NCBI GenBank assembly: GCA_034439915.1
Contig: JAWXBI010000287.1
Span: 1-14,948 of the forward strand
Length of the DNA stretch: 14,948 nucleotides
Origin: JADJLQ01 sp034439915
GTDB lineage: Bacteria; Bacteroidota; Bacteroidia; Chitinophagales; Saprospiraceae
Reading direction: 5' to 3'
Part shown: piece by piece, positions 14,801 through 14,948 of the stretch
How the letters are laid out: each line of letters begins with the position of its first letter
Numbering within the stretch: the stretch's first letter is position 1
Notes under the pieces: generated by a model
Seen by the model: only the letters and a program-made list of their open reading frames with translations
Databases searched by the model: none
What the model was told of the DNA's origin: nothing
Position numbers and translations under genes: made by a program

Positions 14801-14888
14801 GTCGAAGTCCAACTTCCGGGGTTTCACCCCTCCCCAACAAAGTAGCCTGAAAGGCGCAACTTCCGGATCTTCGATCCTCCTGAACTAG
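14801..14888 (+). repeat. 88-bp exact direct repeat, copy 2
   Basis: Matches 14561-14648 exactly. Identity stops at the base after GAACTAG, where the other A modules continue with ATGTTTG and this one changes to TGTCAAG. Confidence 0.9.
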
Positions 14889-14948
14889 TGTCAAGTTAAA
14901 CTTGATATGGCGGACAAATTATCCCATAGTGAGCGAAGCGAGCGGTGA
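14889..14948 (+). other. Unrelated sequence interrupting the last A module
   Basis: It begins TGTCAAGTTAAACTTGATAT, with a perfect inverted repeat TCAAGT-TAA-ACTTGA (14891-14905), and ends in GAGCGAAGCGAGCGG at the window edge. It shares nothing with the repeat modules. It may be the terminus of a mobile element or simply the array boundary; the window ends before this can be decided. Confidence 0.4.

Larger units (their letters stand above)
14303..14888. repeat. Modular hairpin repeat array (A and B modules)
   Basis: Two module types alternate. Module A starts (AAAGGCG)CAACTTCCGG and continues through GAACTAGATGTTTG to GTTCTCCGACC; copies begin at 14303, 14450 (5' flank changed), 14610 and 14850 (cut after CTAG), with a fragment at 14392-14413. 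Module B runs from CCGACCCTC to CCCCAACAA; copies end at 14440 (deleted form), 14600, 14767 and 14840. Spacing is 167 bases for A-B, 240 for A-B-B, and 73 for tandem B-B. Each module holds minimal hairpins of 5-pair stems and 3-base loops: GGATC-TTC-GATCC, GGAGA-TGT-TCTCC, GAAGT-CCA-ACTTC, GGGGT-TTC-ACCCC, and GCCT-GAA-AGGC between modules. Open frames on the minus strand cross the array but the 73 and 167 base periods do not keep frame. It is not a CRISPR: units are unequal and there are no unique spacers. Confidence 0.85.

Noticed and set aside
14267..14827. Minus-strand open frames across the repeat array encoding recurring peptides such as GRRTSPPKHLVQEDRRSG and GRGETPEVGLRPWSA
   Set aside because: The repeated peptides simply follow the DNA repeats. 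The 73 and 167 base periods are not multiples of three, so no single frame is kept, and no domain or start signal supports coding.
14303..14888. CRISPR array
   Set aside because: Repeat units are of different lengths, modules alternate or double up, and there are no unique spacers of constant size or nearby cas genes.

Overview
The window looks like Bacteroidota chromosome, most likely a Saprospiraceae-type environmental lineage. Three kinds of evidence support this. Two encoded proteins end in type IX secretion (T9SS) sorting domains: a type A tail on the DUF1501 protein and a CHU_C 'gliding motility-associated' tail on the 720-residue adhesin-like protein. Several gene starts are preceded by a TAnnTTTG-like -7 box, the Bacteroidota promoter signature, rather than by a strong Shine-Dalgarno. 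Many products carry Sec or lipoprotein signals. The family-level placement is inference.

Layout from left to right. 1-45: a short (C)CTTT(T)AA tandem tract. 69-1415 (-): a secreted protein with two DUF1080 (3-keto-disaccharide hydrolase) domains. 1567-4799 (+): a DUF1800/DUF1501 pair, the second member exported and T9SS-tagged. 4811-5809 (-): MetX. 5863-8236 (+): a three-gene unit, OsmC-like protein, MetZ-type homoserine sulfhydrylase and a lipoprotein-like unknown, joined by two 4-base ATGA overlaps and diverging from metX across a compact shared promoter region. 8336-10498 (+): a large T9SS type B surface protein with a Calx-beta-like domain and Cys-paired Ig/PKD-like modules. 10499-10905: a non-coding leader with two inverted repeats. 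10906-12195 (+): a lipoprotein M19 dipeptidase. 12287-13207 (+): a conserved Bacteroidota lipoprotein of unknown function. 13252-14073 (+): UppP. 14131-14304 (+): a 57-codon lipoprotein-like ORF. 14303-14888: a modular repeat array. 14889-14948: a different sequence that interrupts the last repeat.

The genes fall into functional groups. metX with metZ gives direct sulfhydrylation to homocysteine for methionine synthesis: activate homoserine, then add sulfide. The DUF1080, DUF1800/1501 and T9SS proteins belong to the envelope or extracellular programme. The dipeptidase and UppP act on peptides and on the undecaprenyl carrier at the envelope. No tRNA, rRNA, CRISPR array or complete transposase was found.

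The least ordinary stretch is 14303-14888. It is built from two alternating modules carrying a series of very short hairpins, nearly all with exactly three-base loops. Two of these hairpins share flanks and a TTC loop but have different, still fully paired stems, so pairing appears to be preserved while sequence changes. This is the best candidate in the window for an undescribed element, perhaps a REP/BIME-like palindromic element family.
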